Source of the DNA: Rhypophila decipiens
Lineage: Eukaryota; Ascomycota; Sordariomycetes; Sordariales; Naviculisporaceae
Direction: 5' to 3'
NCBI GenBank assembly: GCA_033297075.1
Contig: MU858136.1
Coordinates: forward strand, 1 to 64,000
DNA length: 64,000 nucleotides
Part shown: piece after piece, positions 10,407-21,080 of the stretch
Layout: each line of letters starts with the position of its first letter
How positions within the stretch are numbered: the first letter of the stretch is position 1
Position numbers and translations under genes: made by a program
Notes under the pieces: generated by a model
What the model was told of the DNA's origin: nothing
Database searches by the model: none
Seen by the model: the letters and a program-made list of their open reading frames with translations, nothing else

Positions 10407-11801
10407 TCAAGACTCGGGAAGCTTTAGCAAGTCATCCACAAAAACCACCTGCCCAGTAGCAATCGACCTGTTCGCCGCAATGCCTGTCAATATCGAGGCA
10501 GCACCATCGACATGGCTAGCAGCCCTCCGATACTCGTCAACCTTTCTTCTCTCACCATCGCCAGTCTGACCATTCCCAAACAAATCCTCCAACAAGACTT
10601 CATCACCACCCCCATGCGCCCCCTCAGAGTCCTCAATCTCAACCTCAACAGGCTTCTCAAACAACTTTCTAAGCACAATATTCCTTTTCTCTAATTTCCC
10701 TTCTTCTCCTTGTTCGCCACCAGAATTGACATAGCTATTCTCCACAATCTCGACCTCCAACCTGCCGCCGGTACCGTTAAAACTCACTCGGAATCCTTCC
10801 CACGGCGCATAGGCGGTAAGACTATACGTCATCGCCGCCCCGGATTTATACCGCACGAGCAGGTTCATCGTGTCTTCGATCGAGATGCCATCTCCAAAAA
10901 CAGATTGATCTCTGTAGTACCCGTCTTCGTGCTCGGCAGCGAGGTACATCTCTTTTAGGGCTGGCATCTTTTCCATGTCGAGGTCGAACTTGGCTTCCTC
11001 TCCTTCTTCACTGCTGGGCTTGGTGCCGTACGTGCGGCTTTTAAACTTTGTTATACCGCGGGACTCGGCATTTTCTTTGCCATAAAACCGGAGATCCCCC
11101 GTGGCATAGACGCTCAGCGGCGTTGTCTGCAGCCAGAAGTTGACCAGGTCGAAATGATGTGTTGACTTGTGAACCAACAGGCCGCCACTGTTGCGTTTGT
11201 CTCGGTGCCAGCGGCGAAAGTAATCTGCCCCGTGGGAGGTGTTTAGCATCCACTCGAAATGGACTGATGTGACGGTGCCGATTGCGCCGGTGGAAAGGAG
11301 CTGGTAGATCTTTGTGTTGTGTGGTGCGTAGCGGTAGTTGAAGGTGACCCGGACTTTGGGCTTCTGTTCTGGGAAGGCATTGGAGGCGTGGTTGACGGCA
11401 GAGAATATGGAAAGGCACCGCGGGACGTCGATTGTCATGGGCTTTTCGGTTATCACGCTCTTGCCGAGCTCGAGGGCGCGGATGATGTAGGTGTGGTGGG
11501 TTCGGTCTATTGTGGTTATGATTAATTCGTCTGGGTCGGTTTCGGAGATCATGCGGTCGAAATCGGTTGCTTTGTAGGTTGGAACATTGTACGGTAGGCG
11601 CGAGTTGGCGTAGTCTAGTCGGGTCTGGTTGGTATCGCAGAGGCCGACTAGGACCGAGGTGGCGGCGTATTTGGTTGTTATGGCGCTGTAGAAGAAGGAT
11701 GCCCGGCCTCCGGTGCCGACTAGGGCGTAGCGCTTCTTCCTCTTGTTATTTGAGAGGTCCGGGGAGAGCATATTGGAAATGGGGGCGGTTAGGTTGCTCA
11801 T
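10407..11801 (-). CDS. Gfo/Idh/MocA-family NAD(P)-dependent oxidoreductase
   Basis: An intronless frame gives 464 aa from the ATG at 11801, chosen for its context (CAACATGAG); an in-frame ATG at 11867 would add 22 residues. The N-terminus has the Rossmann motif RYALVGTGGRA, followed by VLVGLCDTN, and the family's EKP motif (VITEKPMTID), with a conserved HKSTHHFDLVNFW region where substrate-binding histidines usually lie. These enzymes oxidise or reduce sugars, inositols and related polyols; the substrate cannot be told. At 464 aa it is longer than the usual 350-400 because of acidic insertions. It is transcribed divergently from the MFS transporter across about 700 bp, so shared regulation is plausible. 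Confidence 0.85.
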   Translation of the reverse strand: MSNLTAPISNMLSPDLSNNKRKKRYALVGTGGRASFFYSAITTKYAATSVLVGLCDTNQTRLDYANSRLPYNVPTYKATDFDRMISETDPDELIITTIDRTHHTYIIRALELGKSVITEKPMTIDVPRCLSIFSAVNHASNAFPEQKPKVRVTFNYRYAPHNTKIYQLLSTGAIGTVTSVHFEWMLNTSHGADYFRRWHRDKRNSGGLLVHKSTHHFDLVNFWLQTTPLSVYATGDLRFYGKENAESRGITKFKSRTYGTKPSSEEGEEAKFDLDMEKMPALKEMYLAAEHEDGYYRDQSVFGDGISIEDTMNLLVRYKSGAAMTYSLTAYAPWEGFRVSFNGTGGRLEVEIVENSYVNSGGEQGEEGKLEKRNIVLRKLFEKPVEVEIEDSEGAHGGGDEVLLEDLFGNGQTGDGERRKVDEYRRAASHVDGAASILTGIAANRSIATGQVVFVDDLLKLPES

Positions 11802-12504
11802 GTTGACGGTAAGCTGCTGCGATGATGACTGGATTGAAATTGTTGGACGTTGTTCCCCTCTGGTCATTAGCAGCCAGGTTCCCTGACGATATGAAGACCA
11901 CCAGACGCAAAATCGTTCTTTTATCCAAGCCTGCTCATCTTTGTCACGTCACCGCTGGGGAATGGACCTGCGCGCTTCGGGTGACATTCGCCCGCTGTGT
12001 CCTACAAGTATTCCCCGAGGCGGGGATGGGTTGCCCGTCTGCCCGCATGGCGATCCGTCCATGACTGTTCAACCCGGAGGAACGGATCATTCATGGCTTG
12101 AGTGCAGTCCAGTCTTTCTGTAGGGTTCAGATAGGTCGAGAGTCCAGCCAACTCGTGCAATTGATATCGACCCAACAATGCCATCTCTAACTGTCCTTCG
12201 TTACGAATAGGCTAAACATTTATCCTCCAATCAAGGCCCATTTCGGCACGACCCGAGCTCAACGGTCCAAGAATTAGTCCCGGTATCTCGGTTCAGCGTA
12301 CCTCCTCAGCCTTTAATGGGGCTGATGATGATTGCCGGTGCGGTGGACTTTGTCCACGGCTCGGGGTAAAGCATGACGAGATGAGTGTCATGTAGTGGGT
12401 GCAACAAGTGTTTGCTGTTCTGATTGTTGTAAACAGGTCCCACGCTTTTCAGCAACCGGCATTCGACACGCCATGATCGCAGCTTTTGCAGTGTCAGAAC
12501 GAAA
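11802..12504. promoter_or_regulatory. Shared divergent intergenic region
   Basis: About 700 bp separates the divergent starts of the oxidoreductase (minus) and the MFS transporter (plus), so it must hold both promoters. No clear TATA box or known pathway-specific site was identified. Confidence 0.4.
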
Positions 12505-14413
12505 ATGAGCAGTCAGAGAGCTGATCCCATGAGTGGCTCTGGCACCGATGCCATCACGCCAGCTCCGGCCCAGGATACCCCAGCGACCACTACACTCCGC
12601 GACAAGGCCACCGAGTTCCTCGTCAGCCATGGCGCACAAGAGATATCCTTCACCTACGAGGATGAACGCGCTGTTCTCCGTCGCATCGACCTTCGAGTCT
12701 TGCCCCTCCTCCTGGGTGCTTACTTTTTCCAGCAGCTTGACAAGAGCTCACTGAGGTAATCATCCCTGTCTGCGCTCTCTCTACTAGTATCTCGGCAGTG
12801 CCCATGCTCACTTCCGCCGTCTTGACTATAGTTATGTCTCCATATTCGGCATAACAGACGATGCCCGCCTAGTGGGCAAGGAATACTCGTGGCTCGGCTC
12901 GATCCTGTACCTTGCGCAGCTGGTCATGCAGCCACTGGCCGCATTCATCCTCGTCAAGCTACCAACCGGCAAGGTCATTGCGACGGCCATTCTTCTCTGG
13001 GGATCTTCCCTGGCCATCATGTCCGCCTGCACAAACTTCTCCTCGCTCTTGGCCACGCGCTTCCTCCTAGGATCGTTCGAGGCAATGATTGCGCCGAGCT
13101 GTGTAGCCGTCACGCAGATGTGGTGGCGCAGAAGTGAGCAGACCCTTCGAACGTCGTACTGGAATGCCATGAATGGAGTAACCTTCATTGTGGGAAGTTT
13201 GTTCACCTATGGGCTGGGACATATCGATACTGGGGGAAAGATGTTTCGGTATCAGGTTGTGTTTTTGTTTTGTGGCTTGTTGACGGTTGTTTACTCGGGC
13301 GTCGTGTTGTGGTTGATGCCGGATTCGCCCATGGAGGCGAAGTACTTGAATGAGAGAGAGAAAGTCATTGCAGTCGAGAGGTTGCGGGCCAATCAGATGG
13401 GTATTGCCAGCCGCAAGTGGCGGTGGGATCATGTCTGGGAAACGGTGGTTGATCTCAAGACTTGGTGCTGGTTCGTGGCCATCGTGGCCATCTCGTGAGT
13501 TTGTTAACCATACTTATAACCATATTGAGCATGAACTGACAAATGTTTGGGGTATGCTTGTAGCATCGCAAGCGGCGGGGTCGGCACGTTCGGAAACCTC
13601 ATCGTCCGCGACTTTGGATACTCTCCATTCGAGACCATCCTGTTCAACATCCCCTTCGGTGTCATCCAGGTTTTGGTCATCGTCGGCTCGGGCTGGCTGG
13701 CTACTCGGATCCAGAAAAAAGGCGTTGTCATTGCTGGCGTGTCGGTTCTTCCCTGCATCGGAACCATCCTTATGTTGGCTGTCCCACGGACTCCTGGGAA
13801 CAAAGGTGTTTTGTTGTTTGGTTACTACCTGGTTAGTCACTGCTTCCGGGATCCAGAAACCACTCACATCGTGACGGTCGCTGACAACACGGCAGGTATC
13901 TTGTCTCGCGGCAATAACGCCCCTTATCTACGCATGGCAAGCCCAAAACACGGCCGGTGATACAAAAAGAAAGTGCACATCAGCCATGGTCTTTGTCGGA
14001 ATGTGCACTGGTAATGTTATCGGGCCTCTGCTTTACTCGGTTGATCAAGCTCCGTTGTATCGGCCAGGTCTCATCGCTACACTTGTCGTATTTGCACTCG
14101 TTGGTGTCATCTCAGCGTAGGTCTTCCTGAGTGTCTGTAGGCCATATCTTTATATGCTGACCTTGGGTCTAACAGCATTATCCCACTTTACCTGATGTTT
14201 CTCAACCGCCAACATGCCAAGAGGCGAGAAGAACTGGGCAAGACCTCACAACTTGTAGACGAGTCGATGATGGCCAAGAATACAATGCTGTCCAGCAAGG
14301 CGGTAGAGGCAGAGCAGGGCCATGATGAGAGAGCCAGGACGGCAATTGAGGAGGATAATGGACTGCGTGATATGACGGACTTGCAGAATGAGGATTTCAT
14401 CTATGTATATTGA
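12505..14413 (+). CDS. MFS transporter, anion:cation symporter (allantoate permease/Dal5-like)
   Basis: Five exons, 12505..12755, 12832..13494, 13564..13831, 13896..14116 and 14176..14413, all with GT-AG introns of 59-76 nt and consistent phase, give 546 aa. The N-terminal cytoplasmic part is followed by LRRIDLRVLPLLLGAYFFQQLDKSSLSYVS split over intron 1, the hallmark start of the ACS family. KEYSWLGSILYLAQL and a final loop, LYLMFLNRQHAKRR, also match. Twelve membrane segments are expected. Known relatives move allantoate, nicotinate, pantothenate, tartrate or other organic anions across the plasma membrane; the substrate here is not predictable. Its place beside an oxidoreductase suggests uptake or export of that pathway's compound (inference). 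Confidence 0.9.
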
Positions 14414-15126
14414 AAATGTGTGCACCATGGTGTTAGAAGGCCCGATGATGGCAGGGCGGAGACGTTATATCGGCAGCGATCTCGGTGTAAGACGGGATCG
14501 CCTCCTCGGTCAGAGACCGAAGGTTGCCGGGAGGATTTTTCGGGTTGGTTTTGTGTCGGTCCGCCGACAGCCGGGGATTGAATGGAAATGGATACTCGGT
14601 GTGTACAGACCACGTTTTCCGGTCTGTATAATATCACAAATGGGTTAACTGATAAAATGATCGGACTGTTTAATACGGACCCTGGCTACAATGAGAGACA
14701 TGCGGAGAAAGGAGAATGTGGGAAAGAAAGCAAGTCAGATATCAGTCTGGTAATACTGTAATGCTCATTAGAAGAAGCTTGACGCTTCCTTACAACGAAA
14801 ACAACCTTAGATAGGTTCCTCGGTAAGAGTACTCACCGGTCTTGCCCCCACAGGTGAAGCCGGTCTTGCCCCCCTCCGTGCCGTGTCTCAAGATTAAGAT
14901 CGAAGAGAGTTCGGCTTCAGTTCTCAAGCTGCCCTTTCGCACTTGGCCCGGCCCGCTTTCTCCTCAACCCTTCCCTCGTCATTCTTTCCTCTAGCCCTTC
15001 ACCTAGAGTCCAAGACCTCCTTCAGCGACCAAACTACCGACCCTCATTGCCACCACCTGCCCTTCTCTAGCCCCTACACGTACTACATCTTTGACTCCAT
15101 CACCTGCCACCTGTGACTTTGACAGG
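14414..15126. other. Intergenic, nothing recognised
   Basis: Spacer between the MFS transporter stop and the relic P450 start. The last 150 bp are pyrimidine-rich, as is usual for fungal 5' leaders. No gene seen. Confidence 0.4.
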
Positions 15127-16138
15127 ATGGCTTTCAGCACTGGAGGACTGCTTCTGGCGGGATCTGGAGTAAGTCTGCGACTGACACAAACCCAAACGTC
15201 ATCACCACTGACATCAATATCACCTCCCACAGTTCCTCGTTCTCGCCTTTCTCATCAAGGGCACCTACTATGCCTTCTCCGACCCCCTCGCCAAGGTCCC
15301 CGGTCCCAAGTTGTGGGCTTTCACCGACCTCTTCTGGCTCTACTACGTGTGCCGCGGTGTCTGGCCCTACAAGAACAAAGAACTACACGAAGAGTATGGG
15401 CCCGTCGTCCGCTTCACCCGGACGACGTTTCTTTCATTGGGGCAGGTGCCTGGAAGATTATTCACAACAACTTACGCACCGATTCGACCAACAACTACCA
15501 CAAAGACATGCGCGTGTACCGGCCGAGCGTCTCAGGGCATGTCCACATAATAAACGCCAACGATGAACATCACCGTCGCCATCGTCGTCTGCTCGGTTTC
15601 GCATTCTCCGAAAAGGCTCTCCGTGGTCAAGAAGATCTCATTCAGTATTACATTTATATTCTGATCAGAAAGCTCGCCGAGAGTGCTTCCCAGTATGGCC
15701 AAGCGGACCTCCACCAATGGATCAACTTTGTGACCTTTGACCTGATTTGCGAGCTGTCGTTTGGAGAGTCGCTGGGCAACCTCGAAAGAGGCTATCGAAA
15801 GAGGCTAATTCCACTCATGGGTTTCAGTATTCTTCGACAGTCTGAAACTGATGGCCTCACAGCCGTTCTCTGCGGGTCCTCGCAACTGTATCGGAAAGAA
15901 GTAAGTGACATCCCTTGCAGTGGCCAATTATTGAACCAATGCTGACGACCGTGGTTATCGTTAGGCTGGCCTATCTGGAGATGCGCTTGATCCTCGTCCG
16001 CCTGCTCTGGAACTTTGACTTTGAGCTCATGACCGAGAGCATCAGATGGCTCGAAAATCACAAGGTCTTTAAGTTATCCTTAACGATAAGCCGCCTCTCT
16101 TTGTCGAGATCAAGCGTTCCCTGAGAGCATCCAAGTGA
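15127..16138 (+). pseudogene. Cytochrome P450 pseudogene with internal deletion and frameshifts
   Basis: The start looks normal: MAFSTGGLLLAGSG, then an intron (15171-15234 region) and FLVLAFLIKGTYYAF, then the proline hinge VPGPKLW and HEEYGPVVRFT. At about 15418 one base is missing, shifting into the frame that reads PDDVSFIGAGAWK and on through FGESLGNLERG. Near 15815-15860, in a third frame, SWVSVFFDSLK runs directly into MASQPFSAGPRNCIGK, the heme-binding loop. About 200 residues including the I-helix and the ExxR motif are therefore gone. After a further intron, LAYLEMRLILVRLLWNFDFEL follows; another frame break at about 16072 precedes NDKPPLFVEIKRS and the stop. The gene cannot make a working P450. 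It belongs to the same broad fungal P450 type as the intact copy at 21081-22870, but the two are not obviously recent duplicates. Confidence 0.88.
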
Positions 16139-17353
16139 GCGGCAGTCCATGTCTTGGTTGGTATTTACAGTGCATATGAAGCGAGATTTTGGTACGGCGG
16201 CCAAGTAATGGACGATTTGCGGAGCTTGACACTGTTCTTTCTTACAAACAGTAGGCAAGGTCTGGTAACTATATGGATCGAGACTTGCACATCTATCGCT
16301 TTGAAATTTTGAGAGATGTATCAAGAGGTAACCAGCACTAAAGGCATCCTTCCATTTCGGAAGATGGCAAATGCATCCAGACAAGCAAATAACCAAGTAG
16401 CTGAACAGCGATCAATGCAGAATGGACGGACCCCAAACTCTGAACATTATGAACTACTCTCGAAATGCCATCTATCTGACCAACGACATTCATTGATATT
16501 GTCAAAACGATATCAAGACGAACGAGTCATCGCAAGTGAACGTTACAACTCCCAAGCCTTCCTAGTATCAAACCAACTGCAGATGGTTAGATTCTAGCGA
16601 CGATATTTATGGTATCCGTATCGATATAACGGTAGGCCTTTGCAGGACCGATATCGAAGAATAAATTACGGCACTACACTATATCCAAGGGCATCGGAAG
16701 GTGCTGCGCCACGGAAGGATTCGGAGTAACATCCGGCTCCATTCGTGTTCGGCAGAATACAGGCGAGTGACACTCTGCGGCCCACAGGTGAGGTCGGACG
16801 AAGGAATCCGCAGGGGACGGATAAAGTAACGATCTGTAATACGAGATCTTTCGGCGGTGTACGGACGTTGGACCCCGATCTGTTGGAGCAACCGCGGGGG
16901 CCGCCAGTACACGAGATGTCGAGCTGCCAACGACAAGTGGACTTTAGTATCACGACGCTTGGGTCTTGTTACAAGTTGGAGGACGAAGATAAAAGAGCTT
17001 TGCCACCCGCTGTTTGTTGAGCTGGTCTTGCTTGTAATTATCATCATCGCGTTCTGAACCAAACAAAGCCCCTGAACACACTCCCCTGCTCAACTGCTCT
17101 ATAAGATCAACCTCATTCCTTCCGTCTCAGGGTCAACACTGATCACACGAACCAAGACAACAGCCGCGCCACCTCAGCTGTTACATCATTTCTTAATCCC
17201 TCAAGCGGAGAAGACTCTTTCCAACTCTAAATACCTCCGAAAACACAAGCATCGAGTTGAACCAAACCAACAACACAACAAAGCCTACGAGAACGTCAAC
17301 AGATAAACACCAAGAAATCTTAAATAACAAACACTACCTACCAAACCGGCAAA
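16139..17353. other. Intergenic, nothing recognised
   Basis: Gene-poor 1.2 kb between the P450 relic and the secreted protein gene. The final 250 bp are CA/A-rich, fitting a long 5' leader (CAACACAACAAAG-type composition). Short frames show no protein character. Confidence 0.4.
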
Positions 17354-18055
17354 ATGACGTCGACTCTTCTGACCTTCACAACCGCCCTGGCGGCACTGGC
17401 CAGTACCATCTCGGCGACTCCCATACAATCACCCTATTCTCCTGAACTCCCCCTCTCAAGCTCGTACAGACTCTACATCAACCGCACAACCGATCTCGAC
17501 TTTTCCACGAACCCCCTAAACGGGCAATACCTGACAGCCGTCCGCGCAGGGGCAACCCTCAACGCGCCCACAATCACAAACTTGTCCTCGGATGCAGCAA
17601 TCTTTTCCACAACAACCCACCAAACAACTCAGCTCTCCCGTACATTGTCAGCCAATTATACCTTTGCGCCCTTCTCAATCTTCATGTCCGACGCCGCTAC
17701 ACCCGTCGCTTTGAACCCGCATGTCCTGAACCTAGGCATCAACGCCGGAAACGGGACAGAAGGCGTCTATCCCAGTGGCAACGTTTGCACTTCAATGGCG
17801 ACTCCCAAGGTTGGCACGTTTGCGGTGTGCGACCAGGTCTTTGACGCTTATACGCACCCAAGATGGCTGGTTGTCTTTATCGAAGGTGGAGAAGAGAATC
17901 TGCCTAGTGGAGGGGAATGTGTACCTGTGAACCTGGTGCCCGAGTGTGATGCTTATGATCCTCTTGCTGGGACCGATGGGGAAGGCAGGGTTGCGGAGAC
18001 GAGATGTTGGACGGATGTCAAGAGTGTGGCTGATTGGGCTGCTTATGGGTGCTAA
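17354..18055 (+). CDS. Secreted protein of unknown function
   Basis: An intronless frame of 233 aa begins with an ATG in favourable context (AAAATGAC) and a signal peptide (about residues 1-21, ending TISATP). The mature part opens with SSYRLYINRTTDLDF and has beta-strand-like spacing, several N-glycosylation sequons, and a cysteine-bearing C-terminal third (NVCTSM, FAVCDQVFD, GGECVPVNLVPECDAYD, ETRCW, ending YGC). This arrangement is seen in a widespread family of secreted fungal proteins without known activity. It sits between the relic P450 and the SDR; nothing ties it functionally to them. Confidence 0.75.
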   Translation: MTSTLLTFTTALAALASTISATPIQSPYSPELPLSSSYRLYINRTTDLDFSTNPLNGQYLTAVRAGATLNAPTITNLSSDAAIFSTTTHQTTQLSRTLSANYTFAPFSIFMSDAATPVALNPHVLNLGINAGNGTEGVYPSGNVCTSMATPKVGTFAVCDQVFDAYTHPRWLVVFIEGGEENLPSGGECVPVNLVPECDAYDPLAGTDGEGRVAETRCWTDVKSVADWAAYGC

Positions 18056-18600
18056 TTTGGATTTCTTGGGACTTCTTTTGCTTTTTTCGGAGTTGGGGTC
18101 GACTTGAGTAAAAGGGTACATCTTGGGTACTGGGGAACGGACCGGCCAGACGGTGAGGCGTTGGGACTTTAGTAAAGTCTTGGGGGATGAATTAGATAGG
18201 TATATGAGGAATGTGACCTTGACGGGATCTGGATCTCCTATTACAACTAATGGGCGTGGATACGGGCTAGACGAGGAATGGTAGTTTATAGCCACAGCTT
18301 TAACAAGGAATTAATAGAAGCAAGTAACAACTCGAGTACATCATTATCAATTCCATCATGATTCTACTTGGTTTAGTCTTGGGGAGCCAGGTGAGATCGA
18401 CGTTGCAATACCAGTCCCAGGAACCCGGGTTCGTGTTACACAAACGGACCAACAAACATATGCTGCGCTGTTGGTTGAGCGTTGCTGCAATCTCGGCAGA
18501 GGATGACATGTCCCTGGCAGTCCAAACATCCCACTTGACAAACTTGAACCCTCCGTCGTTCCGCTGGTAGACTGCTCCTGCCATTTCACTCACCATCACC
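18056..18600. other. Intergenic between secreted protein and SDR
   Basis: About 540 bp holding the 3' flank of one gene and the promoter of the next. No further feature supported. Confidence 0.4.
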
Positions 18601-19732
18601 ATGGCTCCCCCCACCACAGCACACTTTGACATATCCCCCGAGAAGGAGGCGAGCAAGCTCTCGTGCATGCGCCGGCAGCTATTCACCACGCCTCCTCTCA
18701 TAACCACAGAACACGATGGCATCACGCTCGCCGGTAAAACCGCCATCATAACCGGCTCCAACGGCGGCATTGGTCTCGAATGTGCCCGACAGTTGCTCGA
18801 CCTGGGCGTGAGCAAGCTGATCCTGACAGGCCGCGACGATGCCAGGAACGAAGCGGCCCTCAAGGATTTAAACCAGAATGCCGAGACCGGCCGAGTTGAG
18901 CTCTGGAAGCTGGACATGCTCTCGTATGAGTCCATCACCAACTTTGTCGAGCGGGCGAGCCATCTTGCCCATTTGGACATGGTGGTGCTCAACGCGGGCA
19001 TCTTCCGCCTCGATATGACCATCTGTCCATCAACTGGCCACGAGGAAGACGTACAGACAAATTACCTCTCTACTGCCCTGATGGCGCTTCTATTTCTCCA
19101 GATCTTCAAAAACTCAACGCGCAGCTCACCGGGAAAGATTGTCCTAGTCTCGTCCGATACAGCCGCCTGGGCCAAGTTCAAGGAGAAATCAGCCAATCCA
19201 ATCCTTTCGGCGCCGGATGACAAGTCCAACAAGTGGGATACCATGGAGCGCTACGCGACTTCGAAGCTGCTCGGCCAGCTGTTCGTCACCGAGCTGGCCA
19301 AACATGTCAGCCCGGACCTGGCCGTGGTTAATATGGCGAACCCCGGGCTCTGCCACGGGTCCGGACTAGGTCGCCACGGAGCCGGCACAGTTTTGGGTTT
19401 CGCTCTGAATAGCCTGGCAGCGGTGATGGGCCGTACCCCATCTATCGGGGCGCGAGCGATAGTTGACGCTGCTGTAAGGAAGGGACCCGAGTCGCATGGG
19501 CAGTATTGCGAGGATGGCAAGATCAGACCGTAAGTGCCCCCCGCCCGCCCGTATCTCCCATGGGCATCGTCAATCAGTCTGCAGTGACTAACTAAAGAGC
19601 ATTGAAACTAGCATGGCGCCTCTTGTTTACAAAGCCGAGACGGAAGAAGTGGCGCAACGTCTTTGGGCAGAGACAATGAAGGAATTATCTCGTTTTGGAG
19701 CTGATGCCATCATCCGAGAGATTAGTCAGTGA
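18601..19732 (+). CDS. Short-chain dehydrogenase/reductase (retinol dehydrogenase-like)
   Basis: Two exons, 18601..19529 and 19612..19732, with an 82-nt intron (GTAAGT donor, TAG acceptor) give 349 aa. The cofactor motif TGSNGGIG is at residues 51-58, the NAG motif at 131-133, the catalytic Ser in VLVSSDTAAW at 184-185, and the catalytic YATSK at 218-222, with Tyr218 and Lys222. The Arg after the second strand (LTGRDD) suggests NADPH preference. The fold matches SDRs commonly found in fungal secondary-metabolite clusters, where they oxidise or reduce hydroxyl/keto groups. The next gene in the same direction is a methyltransferase 360 bp downstream. Confidence 0.9.
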
Positions 19733-20094
19733 GCGTTTTGGTGAAACTCGAGAACAATTGCAGAGACTTGGATCTCCATGTTTGTTTAAGTAGTTGCCTG
19801 GGATTATGCGACCACTTATACACCTATGCAATACAACTATATAAGAGAGTTACCCTTCGGGAATAACTAACCGCGAGAAGGGTGAGTGAGCTTCTACCGC
19901 GTCGCCGGACCAGTTATATTAATTGCTGCTGCTGCCTTGGTACACTCCGGTGCCGAGATCCCACCTTTATCGCCAAATATCCTTTCTGGATCATATTATC
20001 GGCTTCTCTCTTCTGTTGTCCATCGACCATCAACTCGAAACCCAACTGCATTTTATCGACGATAAATTCCACCACAGAACAAAAGAAAGGAAAA

Positions 20095-21000
20095 ATGAGC
20101 GCCTCAGCCAAATCCTCTCAAGAGATTGCCGCAGCTGCCCGGCAAAACGCATCTTTGTATCTGACCGAAATTCCTCCATCCGCCAACGCAGCGCGCCGTC
20201 TACTCGAAACATACAGCGGCATCGCACCCGCAGACGTAGACGCTCATATAAGCAACATTGTAAGCTGAGCATCGATACCCATTTAGTGTTATTTCCAACC
20301 AATGCTCATCAGAAAAAACACACACACCCAGCGCGACCAAGCCTGGGCCGTCTTCCCCTACGGCGGCATCGGCTCCTTCTCATTCCTCGACTTCACGTCG
20401 ACACTAGAAGATCCGAATTTCCAGGTAGTTACCACGCGTCTCACAGCTCCCGGGTCAACCGAGGCGTTTCTCGAAGTAGGCTGCGCCTTTGGCACCGTCG
20501 TGCGCCAGCTCAACGCCCTCGGCGTCTCGGGCGAGCGGCTATTTGGGACGGACCTGCAACCGCGTTTTCTCGAACTGGGGAATGAGCTATTCCGCGATGG
20601 ACAAAGCAGCAGCAGCAGCAGTGGTATCACCTTTGTGGCGGGCGACATGCTGGATGAGAACGACGTCCGGTTGGATGTGCTGAATGGTCGGATCGACATC
20701 ATCTATGCGTCCGCGTTCTTTCATCTGTTTGAGGTGCAGGATCAGATAAAAGCGGCGAAACGGATGGTGCAGTTCCTGAAGATGCAGGATTGTCAGAATC
20801 CGGGACCTGTGGTCTTTGGGTGTAACGGGGGCCCAAAGATTGATGGGTGGGACAAGTACGTGCTTGATGCGGATGCGTGGCGGGAGGTTTGGGATGTAGT
20901 GGGCGAAGAGACGGGCACGAGGTGGAAGACTGAGATGGAGGTTATTGAGGATAACGAGGACCGCATCAGGACTAGGTTTGTGGTCTATCGAGCAAGTTGA
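20095..21000 (+). CDS. Class I SAM-dependent methyltransferase of the fungal secondary-metabolite type
   Basis: Two exons, 20095..20259 and 20332..21000, with a 72-nt intron (GTAAGC donor, CAG acceptor) give 277 aa. The acceptor was chosen because it restores HISNI-RDQAWAVFPYGGIGSFSFLDF, the conserved start of the catalytic domain in this family. Motif I, FLEVGCAFGTVVRQL, binds S-adenosylmethionine; GTDLQPRFLELG and the acidic GDMLDEND follow in order. Related enzymes (AusD/AndF-like) methylate carboxyl or hydroxyl groups in meroterpenoid and polyketide pathways; that match is from memory of the family and is an inference. The gene is flanked by an SDR and a P450, which fits a tailoring role. 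Confidence 0.85.
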
Positions 21001-21080
21001 CGATATCTTGAGGGTGATTCTTCTGGACTGACTATCCAACAAGAGAAAGATTTAGAAAGCTAAGAATACCTGAGCACGCC

